64,000 bases of DNA from an uncultured Leucobacter sp. (GCA_937967375.1 CALCJF010000010.1:23121-87120); one strand, 5' to 3'. Positions 17,701 to 26,001 are shown, counted from the first letter of the stretch. The notes: generated by a model from the letters alone, not told the origin. Translations and numbers: made by a program.

Positions 17701-17779
17701 CAGCGGGTAACGTCGCCCAACGCTCCCCAACTCTCGCTGAGCTCCCCCAGGCCCCAGTCCCAGTGTGTGACCGCTTCAT
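14753..17779 (-). CDS. Large CnaB-repeat surface adhesin, probable pilus tip protein
   Basis: This is a 1008-residue secreted protein. A roughly 40-residue basic N-terminal extension precedes the signal segment, followed by a Pro/Glu/Thr-rich stalk (about 65-170). Next come an adhesin-like domain rich in Ser/Gly and cysteines, and three CnaB/SpaA repeats (starting WNKVDDQ, WSKTDDQ, WQKVDAD). Each repeat ends in an E-box YTLTETxAPxGY. A fourth, degenerate repeat lies near residue 200 (DNTGQSDYVGSDLDARAGYF). The C-terminal signal reads VPITG (972-976) instead of LPXTG, followed by a membrane helix and RRRR. Gene order adhesin-pilin-sortase fits a tip or minor pilin. GAGGA precedes the ATG. Fimbrial operon membership is well supported; the ligand is unknown. 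Confidence 0.88.
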   Translation of the reverse strand: MKRSHTGTGAWGSSARVGERWATLPAARHGMPGARRGRYSRVWVAAFSVVSLLLLGASPALALGEDPAATSAETVTPAAGSAEVVSEAPVESSSPAPVVEEPPIPPTETPAPVPPTSEEPPVTTAPDAEGVGADSAQTDEGAAGAATVATAPEAAQPAAESDSSIPPSLSWVAASSSGAVMELGDVVFSVQGPSNAADASDDVLWADAPVSTVHDNTGQSDYVGSDLDARAGYFRVTRLVDDADPGSVHDVAADESYRLRPVEAEGFLSGSDANWVVLESSTSADAPAATLVLLPDDTRIPAARTAPAVAAKTVSVFAVPPGGANTGSYNTTGDDTNPSAWSGSHSQVTPQQSQLLSFSSMVVGTGNSAVLKASWVRPSTTGTFGWSVEYTNAPERWGGSPLVPRPDRSLGGQVIFIDSGTTTAAACVYGGASGYAYPSAWNSPGCTPLNYAQTVTFTNSGGNQMVSISVPLSDGAFGSDGCPPLIGETGYVRSWTGTARNLKNWVAPVEQDNSGVSTCPGLTLTKQLDQQFDLGVGKKVPADWVLTATPQPAIPGQSAISGNGTIASTSLKPGTYLLSESANPMGYVLKTNWACVSASGDQGTPWTFDPATSKLTIHEKNRVSCTIVNADLPGTAKWNKVDDQTPAHKIGGSVWSLLGPAGANSSTVSVTDNTGQAGYTGLDLNPAAGEFELGNLKWGDYTLTETSAPTGYSLTPLAPTISFTVSAGVGVLSYVRSTPVVNPRVLGEAAWSKTDDQLPTHPLAGSVWTVSAPGLPLDGEEVTDCVAGSVAECLGPDKNPAAGAFLLQSLQWGDYTLTETEAPEGYELSDQPPSFSFTIDSTHLSYAHETPIVNSRILGKASWQKVDADNGEQLAGSEWSLVGPAGPTSDSVTVTDNTGQLGYVGLDTDPVAGEFEIANLGWGSYTLTETKAPAGYYLSDSPPSFTFTIDAAHLVFAPDNPIENQKMQVPGVPITGGMGSDLFTIAGGGALLVALALLGMARRRRSAL

Positions 17780-18055
17780 GACGTCCTCAATTCCGCTCGC
17801 GCCAGAACCGATCGGACCAATCCCCCCGATACCGAAAATCCCCGGTAGCGAAGCAGCAACTCTGCTTCGGCAACGGCGCCCCTTTGTGCCTGCCGCCAGG
17901 CTAAGAGCCGAACACCACCCCGAGCATCGGGGAAAATTACGTAACTTTGACCGTCAATTTGCCCCCATTGAAGCTGTGAATCGCGATTCTTTTTCTTGTG
18001 CAATCGCCCGAGAGGAGGGAGGATCGCAAGCGGGAGCTAGAAATTGGGGGGTTCA
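17780..18055. promoter_or_regulatory. Divergent promoter region of pilus operon and LuxR regulator
   Basis: This 276-bp spacer carries two perfect inverted repeats: CGAAGCAG-5 nt-CTGCTTCG (17849-17869) and CCCCGA-GCA-TCGGGG (17918-17932). An AT-rich stretch follows (17933-18000). Both repeats lie where an operator for the divergent genes would be expected. Binding by the adjacent LuxR-type protein is a hypothesis. Confidence 0.5.
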
Positions 18056-20635
18056 ATGGACCTCAAAAAACGCATCGCTACTGGCGTGCAAGAAAGCGCT
18101 GTGTCCGAGCCGGGTGGCGCCTTTCTTGCTGTCTCTGACGTGCGCGTTCGTCGGCTCTCAGATGCACTCAGCCCCGACGGTGCGAGCCTCGTACTGACAG
18201 GCGAACCCGGGTGTGGCAAGTCCCATCTCGCGCAGAGGGCGGCCAACGCGTTCGCTGCCCAATCACCGCGGCCCGTGCAGCAGGTGCTCGTGCAGCAACT
18301 CGCTGAACTGCTGCAACTCTGTCAGGTTGCCGCAACCGCCACACCGCGCGAAGCGAGCGAGCTCGTAGTGAGCGCCATGCGCACCAGATTTCCCGAGCAA
18401 GAGATCGTGCTCGTCGCGCTCGGGCTCGACAGCTACCATGGCGACGAGGCCGCGTTCTTCGAGCACCTCGTTCGAGCGCGACAGCTGCGATTCATCGGCA
18501 CGGCACACCAGGTGGTCGGAGCCGCCGATCGCCTCGCCCGCGACCCGGGTGTCACCTTGCACGCTGTCGAACCGTTCACGATCGACGAAAGCGACGCCTT
18601 TCTCTCACGTTTATTCGGAGTCGACCATTTCGCCCGGCAAGCGCTCGAGGACTGGTACGCCGCCACTCTTGGCAACCCGCACGCCCTGGCAACTCTCGCG
18701 CTCGCCGCTGATCGCCGCGGCGCAATCCATCGCGCAAGGCGCATGGCCTGGATCACCCCGAGAGAGGATCAGCCCCCAGCCGATTTCGTGGCCCAACTCG
18801 ACGGGCTCAGCGCGCTCGAGCGAGACACCATTGAGCTGGTGACGTTCGCAGAGCCGCTGCACGAGGCGGCGCTGCTTCAGCTGCTCGACACCGATACGGT
18901 CACCGCCCTGCTCAACAAGCAGCTGCTGGTGGTGCGAACCGATGCCTCAGGCATCACCGCGGTCGTCACTCGGTTGCCGATTGTCGGCGCGGCGATCCGC
19001 GAACACCTGTCACCGACGAAGCGCAATAGCCTGGCGACCCTCTGCTTCAACGCGCTCCTCTCAGACGACGCGACACTCACCATCGCGAGCCGAAGGCGAT
19101 TGGTGCACTTCGGCATGGCTGCCGGCCGCGAGCTGCCGGCAGACTGGTTATGGCAAGCCATGCGCGCCGCAGGTCATTCGGGAGAGCTGCACTACACGCT
19201 ACGCCTCGCACTCGCCGCGATGGCTCACGAAGACCCACAGCGCTCGGCGGAGGCGATACTCAGGGCCTGCGATCTCGCCCATTTCCTGAATGCGCCCGAG
19301 GCTCTCGACGAGGCCATGCTCGCACTGACCGCACTGCTCGCAGACCAAGACACCCTCAACGCGCTCTCATTCGAAACACAGTTCGCGCTCGCCGCCACCT
19401 CCGTTTGCTTTGCACCCAAATATGCGGGCAACCCCGACCTCGCGATGAAGGCTTTCGACATCTGGGAGCAGCGTTGGGCCGCGCAGGGCTTCGACGCCCA
19501 GCCCCTCACGCAGGCCTGCCGTATGCGATTGCTCACCCTCAACGGGCGGCTGCGCGACGGGCTCATCGCGAGCACGCGCGCAGAGGGTGAACGCGATCTC
19601 AATGCCGAGTGGCTCTCTGCTCCGGCTCGCACCTTCGAGGCGCTCATACGAGTGCAGATGGGGCAGTTTCGCGAGGCTATCACGCTCGCAGAGACCACGC
19701 GCAAACTTATTTTGCTGCACGAGATCTCACCCACCATTTCGGGAGACCTCGAGGGTTTTGCCCTCTTCATCGCTCACTGGGCACGCGGCACCACGATCTC
19801 AGCCAGGCAGACGCTCGAGCAGGTCGCCGCACCCACCCGCGCTGACTTGCACGCTGTGCAGAGCCAGACCGGCCTCATCGAGCTCGGCATCATTCTGTTC
19901 AGCCTGCAAGAGGCGCGCTGGAACGACGCGGCCGAGCTCGCAGAGCAGCTCCTCGCCGTCATCAGACTCAACGATCCTTTCGGCATCACGCCATTCGTGC
20001 ACGCATCGGCCGCACTCGCGCTTGCGGCCCTCGGAGAAGACGACCGCGCCCGCGCCGCACTTCACCTCAGCGAGATGCTCGAGCATCCGGGTCTTTCAAC
20101 CACGTTGCACGGGTTCGTCGGTGATCTCACCCTGCGAGCCAGTCAATGGCTTCGCGACCCCGACCTCCTCACCCACGCGCGCACCCATGCCGAGTGGGCT
20201 CGAAACGAGAATCTGCCCTTGGCCGAACTCAAAGTGCTCGATCTCATCGCGCACGAAACCGCCCGCCACGACCCGACTCTGCTTGCCAGGGCAGAGATGC
20301 TTGCCCCGCTGGTCGACCAACCGGTGGGCTCGGCGATCCTCGCCCATATTCGATCGATCATGCGGGCAGATGGCAGCGACGCAGACTCAGACGAACGTCT
20401 GCTCTCTGAACTCGGCATCTGGATGCCGCTGCCTCCCGTCTCGCAGCTCACCGGCCGCGAGCGCGAGATTGCGCTGTTCACGGCGCTTGGTTATTCGTCG
20501 CGGTACATCGCCGAGCGTCTGCAGCTTTCGGTGAGAACGGTCGAGACGCACCTCACGCACGTCTATTCGAAACTCGGCATCGAAGGGCGAGAAGAGCTGC
20601 GGCGCTGGTTCTCTCGTGGGCGCGAGCACGTGTAG
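18056..20635 (+). CDS. Large ATP-binding LuxR-family regulator (LAL/STAND type)
   Basis: This 859-residue protein has a P-loop near the N-terminus (LTGEPGCGKSHLA), a long helical middle part that resembles TPR-like arrays, and a C-terminal LuxR-type helix-turn-helix (LTGREREIALFTALGYSSRYIAERLQLSVRTVETHLTHVYSKL, split here for description). It is a single-protein sensor-regulator of the MalT/LAL type. The ATG at 18056 follows a G-rich stretch; a TTG start four codons earlier is possible. It is transcribed divergently from the pilus operon and is the likely local regulator of it. The inducer cannot be told. Confidence 0.87.
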   Translation: MDLKKRIATGVQESAVSEPGGAFLAVSDVRVRRLSDALSPDGASLVLTGEPGCGKSHLAQRAANAFAAQSPRPVQQVLVQQLAELLQLCQVAATATPREASELVVSAMRTRFPEQEIVLVALGLDSYHGDEAAFFEHLVRARQLRFIGTAHQVVGAADRLARDPGVTLHAVEPFTIDESDAFLSRLFGVDHFARQALEDWYAATLGNPHALATLALAADRRGAIHRARRMAWITPREDQPPADFVAQLDGLSALERDTIELVTFAEPLHEAALLQLLDTDTVTALLNKQLLVVRTDASGITAVVTRLPIVGAAIREHLSPTKRNSLATLCFNALLSDDATLTIASRRRLVHFGMAAGRELPADWLWQAMRAAGHSGELHYTLRLALAAMAHEDPQRSAEAILRACDLAHFLNAPEALDEAMLALTALLADQDTLNALSFETQFALAATSVCFAPKYAGNPDLAMKAFDIWEQRWAAQGFDAQPLTQACRMRLLTLNGRLRDGLIASTRAEGERDLNAEWLSAPARTFEALIRVQMGQFREAITLAETTRKLILLHEISPTISGDLEGFALFIAHWARGTTISARQTLEQVAAPTRADLHAVQSQTGLIELGIILFSLQEARWNDAAELAEQLLAVIRLNDPFGITPFVHASAALALAALGEDDRARAALHLSEMLEHPGLSTTLHGFVGDLTLRASQWLRDPDLLTHARTHAEWARNENLPLAELKVLDLIAHETARHDPTLLARAEMLAPLVDQPVGSAILAHIRSIMRADGSDADSDERLLSELGIWMPLPPVSQLTGREREIALFTALGYSSRYIAERLQLSVRTVETHLTHVYSKLGIEGREELRRWFSRGREHV

Positions 20636-20700
20636 CGAGGCGCCAACACAACTTCTGCGACGTTCAGCCAGCTCATAGCAAACTTTCAGAGACTGAGAAC

Positions 20701-21402
20701 ATGAACACTCAGCACAAGGGACCTCGCATTCTCATCGTCGACGACGAACCGAGCATTCGCGAGCTGCTCAGCACCAGCCTGCGCTTCGCCGGCTTCGGAG
20801 TGCGCGCGGTCGGCAACGGCGCGCAAACCATCTCGGCTGTTCTCGAAGAGGAGCCAGATCTCATCATTCTCGACGTCATGCTGCCCGACATGAACGGCTT
20901 CAGCGTGACGAAGCGTCTGCGCTCGCATGGCTTCACCGCCCCCATTCTCTTTCTGACCGCGAAAGACGACACCGAAGACAAGGTGATGGGGCTTACGGTT
21001 GGCGGCGATGATTACGTCACGAAGCCGTTCAGCCTCGACGAGATCATTGCGAGGATCAAGGCCATTCTTCGTCGCACCATTCAAGAAGACGAAGAGGCCG
21101 TTCTTGAGACCGGTCCAATCGTGCTCGACCAGGACACGCACGAGGTTCGGGTTGCAGGAAGCCCCATCGAGCTCAGCCCGACGGAATTCAAACTGCTGCG
21201 CTACCTGATGCAGAACGCGAACCGCGTGCTGTCGAAGGCGCAGATTCTCGACCACGTGTGGGAGTACGATTTCAACGGCGACGCCGGTATCGTCGAGTCG
21301 TACATCTCGTACCTGCGCCGCAAGCTCGACCCGCTCACCGGCGAGTCGCTGATTCAGACGAAGCGCGGCTTCGGCTACATGCTCAAGACCGACGCGAAGT
21401 AA
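20701..21402 (+). CDS. OmpR/PhoB-family response regulator
   Basis: This is a 233-residue two-component response regulator. The receiver domain has the acidic pair Asp14-Asp15, the phospho-acceptor Asp58 (ILDVMLPDMNG), Thr86 and Lys108 (TKPF). The C-terminal winged helix (ELSPTEFKLLRYLMQN to YISYLRRKLD) is the OmpR type. It resembles actinobacterial regulators of the TrcR/CutR group, but the target genes cannot be read here. The histidine kinase gene starts 4 bp after its stop codon, so the two form an operon. Confidence 0.95.
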   Translation: MNTQHKGPRILIVDDEPSIRELLSTSLRFAGFGVRAVGNGAQTISAVLEEEPDLIILDVMLPDMNGFSVTKRLRSHGFTAPILFLTAKDDTEDKVMGLTVGGDDYVTKPFSLDEIIARIKAILRRTIQEDEEAVLETGPIVLDQDTHEVRVAGSPIELSPTEFKLLRYLMQNANRVLSKAQILDHVWEYDFNGDAGIVESYISYLRRKLDPLTGESLIQTKRGFGYMLKTDAK

Positions 21403-21406
21403 GTCG

Positions 21407-22945
21407 TTGGCTGCATATCAGGCCACCCAGAACGGCCCCGAGGGCGATCCGCCCCGGGGCCGCTTCGGTGCCCGCTGGAACGACATCACCCTGAGGGCGA
21501 AGATCACCGGGGTCACCGTCTTCATCCTGTCGCTCGGCCTGATCGTCGCGGGAATCGGCACCCAATCGTTTCTGCGCCCGCAGCTCATCGCGACACAAGA
21601 CAAAGAGCTGCAGCAGGTGCTGAGCAACCCGAAGTTCGTGCTGAGCGCCGGTGCCGACACGCGCGATCTTCGGTGTGAAGACGTGCAATCGGCAAGCCCA
21701 AAGTTCTACGTCGCCGTGCTCGACGGCAGTGGTGAGATTCTCTGCGATAACACGCAGGCGCGAGACGGCGAGCTCTCGCCGACACTGCCGAAGATCCTGC
21801 CGGAGTATGCGGCGCAACACCCCAACCAGGTGTTCACGATTCAGGGCAAGGAGGGGCTCGACTGGCACACCGTCGTCGGGCCGATCAACTCGGCACAGGA
21901 GGGCACCCCGGCCTTCACCCTGCTCATCTCGCTCTCGACCGCTGAGGCGAACCGCACCATGGCGGCCTTCGCGTTGGTGTTCTCGGGGTTTGGCATCGCC
22001 GTACTGCTGTTGGGCGCAGCGCTCACGCGGATCCTCGTCACGAACACCTTCGCACCCCTTGCCGAGGTCGAACAGACCGCGCTCGAAATCTCACGCGGCG
22101 ACTACTCGAAACGCATTCTCGTCGCGAGCCCGCACACCGAGGTCGGCCACCTGGGGCAATCGCTCAACGTGATGCTCGACCGAATAGACACGTCGTTCGA
22201 AGAGCGACAGCACACCATTGAGCAGATGCGACGCTTCATCAGTGACGCTGGTCACGAGCTGCGCACGCCGCTCGTGTCGGTGCGCGGCTACGCCGAGATG
22301 TACCGCCACGGCTGGCTGACCGAAGGTGAACAGCTCGATCAGGCGATGGAACGCATCGAGAAAGAGGCCATTCGCATGGGCTCGCTCGTCGATGACCTGC
22401 TCGCGCTCGCCCGACTCGACGAGAAGCGACCGCTCGATGCGACACCGCTCGAGCTCAACAAGATCGCCTCTGACGCGGCACTCGACACCCACGCGCAGGC
22501 ACCCGACCGAGAAGTGACCGCTTTCGAGGATGCGGCGTCTCCCGTCGTGATCGGCGATGAGCACAAAGTGCGGCAGGTCATCACGAACTTGATCGGCAAC
22601 GCGCTTCGCTACAGCCCTGAGGGCAGCCCGATCGAGATACGGGTGAGCTCTGATGCTTCGGTCGGCGCTGCAACGTTTGAGATCGTCGACCACGGCGAGG
22701 GCATTCCCGAGCAGTTTCGCGCGAAGATCTTCGACCGCTTCTGGCGCGCCGACACGTCGCGCAACCGCGAAACGGGCGGCTCGGGGCTTGGGCTCTCGAT
22801 CGTGAAGTCGATCATCGCGGCGCACGGCGGCACAGTGAGCGTGCACGAGACGCCCGGCGGCGGGGCGACATTTAGGGTCTCTTTGCCGCTCGCCCCGGTG
22901 GATCCGCCGGGCGACGACACGGTGCCGATGCGGCGCCTCAAGTAG
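21407..22945 (+). CDS. Sensor histidine kinase of the two-component pair
   Basis: This 512-residue membrane kinase has a first membrane segment near residue 30, an extracytoplasmic sensor domain of about 150 residues, a second membrane segment near 190-210 and a HAMP linker. The HisKA domain carries His283 in DAGHELRTPL, and the HATPase domain has N (NLIGNALRYSP), G1 (DHGEGIP) and G2 (GGSGLGLSIV) boxes. The likely start is TTG 21407, 4 bp after the regulator gene; the ribosome site is weak. Its signal is unknown. A perfect hairpin follows the stop codon. Confidence 0.93.
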   Translation: MAAYQATQNGPEGDPPRGRFGARWNDITLRAKITGVTVFILSLGLIVAGIGTQSFLRPQLIATQDKELQQVLSNPKFVLSAGADTRDLRCEDVQSASPKFYVAVLDGSGEILCDNTQARDGELSPTLPKILPEYAAQHPNQVFTIQGKEGLDWHTVVGPINSAQEGTPAFTLLISLSTAEANRTMAAFALVFSGFGIAVLLLGAALTRILVTNTFAPLAEVEQTALEISRGDYSKRILVASPHTEVGHLGQSLNVMLDRIDTSFEERQHTIEQMRRFISDAGHELRTPLVSVRGYAEMYRHGWLTEGEQLDQAMERIEKEAIRMGSLVDDLLALARLDEKRPLDATPLELNKIASDAALDTHAQAPDREVTAFEDAASPVVIGDEHKVRQVITNLIGNALRYSPEGSPIEIRVSSDASVGAATFEIVDHGEGIPEQFRAKIFDRFWRADTSRNRETGGSGLGLSIVKSIIAAHGGTVSVHETPGGGATFRVSLPLAPVDPPGDDTVPMRRLK

Positions 22946-22952
22946 GGGCTCC

Positions 22953-22979
22953 GCGCGTCTGCTCTTCGAGCAGACGCGC
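22953..22979 (+). terminator. Terminator-like hairpin after the histidine kinase gene
   Basis: GCGCGTCTGCTC (22953-22964), a TTC loop and GAGCAGACGCGC (22968-22979) form a perfect 12-bp stem 8 nt beyond the kinase stop codon. No T-run follows, as is common for terminator hairpins in actinobacteria. Confidence 0.75.
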
Positions 22980-23034
22980 CCTGCACCCGCACAACCTCCA
23001 CCCCACCCACACCGCTCGCCCAATCTGAAGCAGG

Positions 23035-23083
23035 TGGGCAGTAGGTGTTGCCCCGCGTATCGGCAGGCAACACCTACTGCCCA
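23035..23083. repeat. 18-bp perfect inverted repeat in a gene-free stretch
   Basis: The arms 23035-23052 and 23066-23083 (TGGGCAGTAGGTGTTGCC and its complement) enclose a 13-nt loop. It is the second strong hairpin in the 399-bp spacer between the convergent kinase and groEL genes. A looser inverted repeat, CCAGATGT (23081-23088) with ACATCTGG (23139-23146), starts at its edge. I see no gene in the rest of the spacer. Confidence 0.65.
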
Positions 23084-23291
23084 GATGTTTGGCCGGGGGC
23101 ACACGTACCAGGCTCGAGCCGCGAGCGCGGCGCTCCGCACATCTGGGCCGTAGCGCGGGGCGAGCGAGCGAGACTCGGGTCGATCGCTAGATAGCAGACG
23201 GCAAGCGCGCAGGCGGGCAGGCGGGCAGGCTGCAATGACAGCAGGCACCGGCAGCAGCGTCCTTCTGGGCCACTCAGCCCAACCCACACGC

Positions 23292-23326
23292 AAAAAGCGG
23301 GGCCGCACCCGAAGGTGCGACCCCGC
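23292..23326 (-). terminator. Intrinsic terminator of groEL
   Basis: On the minus strand, GCGGGGTCGCAC and GTGCGGCCCCGC form a 12-bp stem with one G-U pair and a CTTCGG loop, followed by TTTTTG. It lies 18 bp after the groEL stop codon and is the clearest intrinsic terminator in the window. Confidence 0.9.
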
Positions 23327-23344
23327 CTGAAGGTAAGCCGAGGC

Positions 23345-24964
23345 TTAGAAGTCCATGCCACCGGTCGGGTCACCCATCGGAGCCGCAGCGGGCTCCGGCT
23401 TGTCGGCAACAACAGCCTCAGTGGTGAGGAACAGGCCAGCGATCGACGCAGCGTTCTGCAGAGCCGAACGGGTCACCTTTGCCGGGTCGAGGATGCCCTG
23501 TGCGACCAGGTCACCGTACTCGCCGGTTGCAGCGTTCAGGCCGTGACCGTTGGGCAGGCCAGCAACGCGGTCTGCAACGACGCCGGGCTCGAGGCCTGCG
23601 TTCAGAGCGATCTGGCGCAGCGGTGCCTCGATGGCAGCCTGCACGATCTTCGCACCGACAGCCTCGTCGCCCGAGAGCTCGAGCGAAGCGAATGCGGTCT
23701 TGCCTGCCTGGATCAGCGCGACGCCACCGCCGGGCAGCACGCCCTCTTCGACGGCCGCCTTCGCGTTGCGAACGGCATCCTCGATGCGGTGCTTGCGCTC
23801 CTTGAGCTCAACCTCGGTTGCAGCGCCAGCCTTGATGACTGCAACGCCGCCTGCGAGCTTCGCGAGGCGCTCCTGCAGCTTCTCGCGATCGTAATCACTG
23901 TCGGTGTTCTCGATCTCGCGACGAATCTGGGTCACGCGACCCGCGATTGCCTCTTCTTCACCTGCACCCTGCACGATAGTGGTCTCGTCCTTGGTGATGA
24001 TGACCTTGCGTGCGGTGCCGAGCATGTCGAGGGTTGCGTTCTCGAGCTTGAGGCCGACCTCTTCGCTGATGACAGTGCCACCGGTGAGGATAGCGATGTC
24101 CTGCAGCATTGCCTTGCGGCGGTCGCCGAAGCCGGGAGCCTTGACGGCTGCCGACTTGAAGATGCCGCGGATCTTGTTGAGCACGAGGGTAGCGAGCGCT
24201 TCGCCCTCGACGTCTTCAGCAATGATGAGCAGCTGCTTGCCCGACTGGATCACGGGGTCAACGACGGGCAGCAGATCCTTGATGTTCGAGACCTTGCTGT
24301 TGACGATGAGGATGTAGGGATCCTCGAAGACTGCCTCCTGGCGGTCTGCGTCGGTGACGAAGTATGCCGACAGGTAGCCCTTGTCGAAGCGCATGCCCTC
24401 GGTCAGCTCGAGCTCGGTGCCGAAGGTGTTCGACTCCTCGACGGTGACGACGCCTTCCTTGCCGACCTTGTCGATTGCCTCGGCGATGAGCTGGCCGATC
24501 TGCTCGTCAGCTGCCGAGATCGAAGCGGTAGCGGCGATCTCGTCGGTGGTCTCGATCTCCTTGGCATTCTCGAGCAGCTGCGCGCTGACGGCTGCAACAG
24601 CCTTCTCGATGCCCTTCTTGATGGCGATCGGATCAGCACCGGCAGTTACGTTGCGCAGACCCTCGCGCACGAGTGCCTGAGCGAGCACGGTTGCGGTGGT
24701 GGTGCCGTCACCTGCGACGTCGTCGGTCTTCTTTGCGACCTCCTTGACGAGCTCAGCACCGATCTTCTCGTACGGATCCTCGAGCTCGATCTCCTTGGCG
24801 ATCGACACGCCGTCGTTAGTGATCGTGGGGGCGCCCCACTTCTTCTCGAGTACGACGTTGCGACCGCGCGGGCCGAGCGTCACCTTGACGGTGTCAGCGA
24901 GAATGTTCAGGCCGCGCTCAAGTCCGCGACGTGCTTCCTCGTCAAACGCAATGATCTTTGCCAT
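23345..24964 (-). CDS. groEL: Chaperonin GroEL (60 kDa)
   Basis: This 539-residue cytoplasmic chaperonin folds proteins in an ATP-driven double ring. MAKIIAFDEEARRGLERGLN, the ATP-binding GDGTTTATVLAQ and the C-terminal GGMDF are all present. I chose the ATG at 24964, with GGGAGGA upstream, over an in-frame start 18 codons earlier. No groES gene is adjacent, which fits the stand-alone groEL copy found in many actinobacteria. Two CIRCE-type operators lie upstream, so HrcA repression under normal temperature is expected. An intrinsic terminator follows. Confidence 0.97.
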   Translation of the reverse strand: MAKIIAFDEEARRGLERGLNILADTVKVTLGPRGRNVVLEKKWGAPTITNDGVSIAKEIELEDPYEKIGAELVKEVAKKTDDVAGDGTTTATVLAQALVREGLRNVTAGADPIAIKKGIEKAVAAVSAQLLENAKEIETTDEIAATASISAADEQIGQLIAEAIDKVGKEGVVTVEESNTFGTELELTEGMRFDKGYLSAYFVTDADRQEAVFEDPYILIVNSKVSNIKDLLPVVDPVIQSGKQLLIIAEDVEGEALATLVLNKIRGIFKSAAVKAPGFGDRRKAMLQDIAILTGGTVISEEVGLKLENATLDMLGTARKVIITKDETTIVQGAGEEEAIAGRVTQIRREIENTDSDYDREKLQERLAKLAGGVAVIKAGAATEVELKERKHRIEDAVRNAKAAVEEGVLPGGGVALIQAGKTAFASLELSGDEAVGAKIVQAAIEAPLRQIALNAGLEPGVVADRVAGLPNGHGLNAATGEYGDLVAQGILDPAKVTRSALQNAASIAGLFLTTEAVVADKPEPAAAPMGDPTGGMDF

Positions 24965-25031
24965 GTGTGCGTCCTCCCGGGACATAGTTGGTATGGCGGT
25001 GCTGCAGTGGCGCAGCACCTCGCATGAGTTG

Positions 25032-25058
25032 TTAGCACTCAGGTTTCCAGACTGCTAA
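25032..25058 (-). promoter_or_regulatory. CIRCE element (HrcA operator), proximal copy
   Basis: TTAGCACTC-N9-GACTGCTAA differs from the consensus TTAGCACTC-N9-GAGTGCTAA at one position. It lies 68 bp upstream of the groEL start. Confidence 0.92.
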
Positions 25059-25065
25059 TTCAATC

Positions 25066-25092
25066 TTGGCACTCGCACCCTGAGAGTGCAAG
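25066..25092 (-). promoter_or_regulatory. CIRCE element (HrcA operator), distal copy
   Basis: TTGGCACTC-N9-GAGTGCAAG keeps the nine-base arms, the 9-bp spacer and the GCACTC/GAGTGC core. It begins 7 bp beyond the proximal copy, and the centres are 34 bp apart, about three helical turns. No hrcA gene is in the window. Confidence 0.82.
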
Positions 25093-25171
25093 AAATGACG
25101 CTCGCTCGCGGCGAACACGGCAGAGTATTTTCAGCGGCGAGAATCGCCAGAAGCACCCGAGCGTAAGGACG

Positions 25172-25810
25172 CTATTGGGCAGCTGACTCAGGCACCACGA
25201 GCTGATCGCTCCCGGGGCCGGCATAATCTGCACCGAGCAGCACGATCAGCCGCGCGCCGTACTCGTCGTAGTCGGAGCTCTGGAAGGTAGAGACCCCGCC
25301 GAGCTCTTTCGCGAGCCCTAACGCTGCAGCTTCGTCTTCGGGCGCCGAGTAGAACACGGCCGAGATCTGAACGTCGCTCGAGGCAGCGGGGGCCGAGAAG
25401 AGAATCTGGCCCCAGCCGTTTTGGGTGATAGCGCCGTCGACAATCGATTCGAAACCATCCATGCCGGTGCCGTTGAGCACGACGACCGGAGCAGTGGGAT
25501 CGAGCGCCGGCTTGACGGTGACCGGCTTCTTCGTGGGCTCCGTCTGGGTGTCGGAGCCGCCCATGCTCTGCAGGTTCGCACCCGTCACCTGCAGCGCGAT
25601 CACGCCGGCGCCAGTGAGAAGCGCGGTCGCGACCAGCGCGCTGACCAGGTAGATCCAGAAGCGGCGGGGCTTGCCGATGACGCGGTGCGCGCCGACACGG
25701 CCACTCTTCGCGGCATCGTCAAAACGGTCAGAAGGGAGCGCAGTTCGCTGCGGCTGAGCCATCGCGCGCGCCCGGCGCGCCGCAGCCCGTGTCTCGTGCC
25801 CCTCGGCCAC
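25172..25810 (-). CDS. LytR_C-domain membrane protein
   Basis: This 212-residue protein has a basic cytoplasmic N-terminus, one membrane helix (FWIYLVSALVATALLTGAGV) and an extracytoplasmic LytR_C domain (VVVLNGTGMDGFESIV). The domain occurs at the C-terminus of LytR-CpsA-Psr enzymes and alone in many actinobacterial proteins near groEL. A cell-envelope role is likely, but the activity is not known. The GTG start at 25810 has GAGGAGGG upstream. Confidence 0.8.
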   Translation of the reverse strand: MAEGHETRAAARRARAMAQPQRTALPSDRFDDAAKSGRVGAHRVIGKPRRFWIYLVSALVATALLTGAGVIALQVTGANLQSMGGSDTQTEPTKKPVTVKPALDPTAPVVVLNGTGMDGFESIVDGAITQNGWGQILFSAPAASSDVQISAVFYSAPEDEAAALGLAKELGGVSTFQSSDYDEYGARLIVLLGADYAGPGSDQLVVPESAAQ

Positions 25811-26001
25811 GCGCCCTCCTCGCAATAAATGATGAATGATTCGCGACGCATACCGCGCCTACATTTTGTGTGCACCTAAGAGTACACGCGCAAAGCTGAG
25901 CGCAGCCCCCGCCTCGCTAGTCAAGAAGCGGGGAAGAAGAGGGATCTCGCCGCGATGCTGCGCGTCGCTTATAGCGAGCCCCCTCCGCGGTACCCGCGTC
26001 G

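Noticed and set aside
23035..23083. Considered as ends of an insertion sequence.
   Set aside because: The arms are separated by only 13 nt, no transposase lies between or beside them, and no target duplication is visible.
23315..25027. Long open frame antisense to groEL (about 570 codons).
   Set aside because: It is the mirror of the strongly supported groEL gene in GC-rich DNA; no ribosome site and no recognisable domains.
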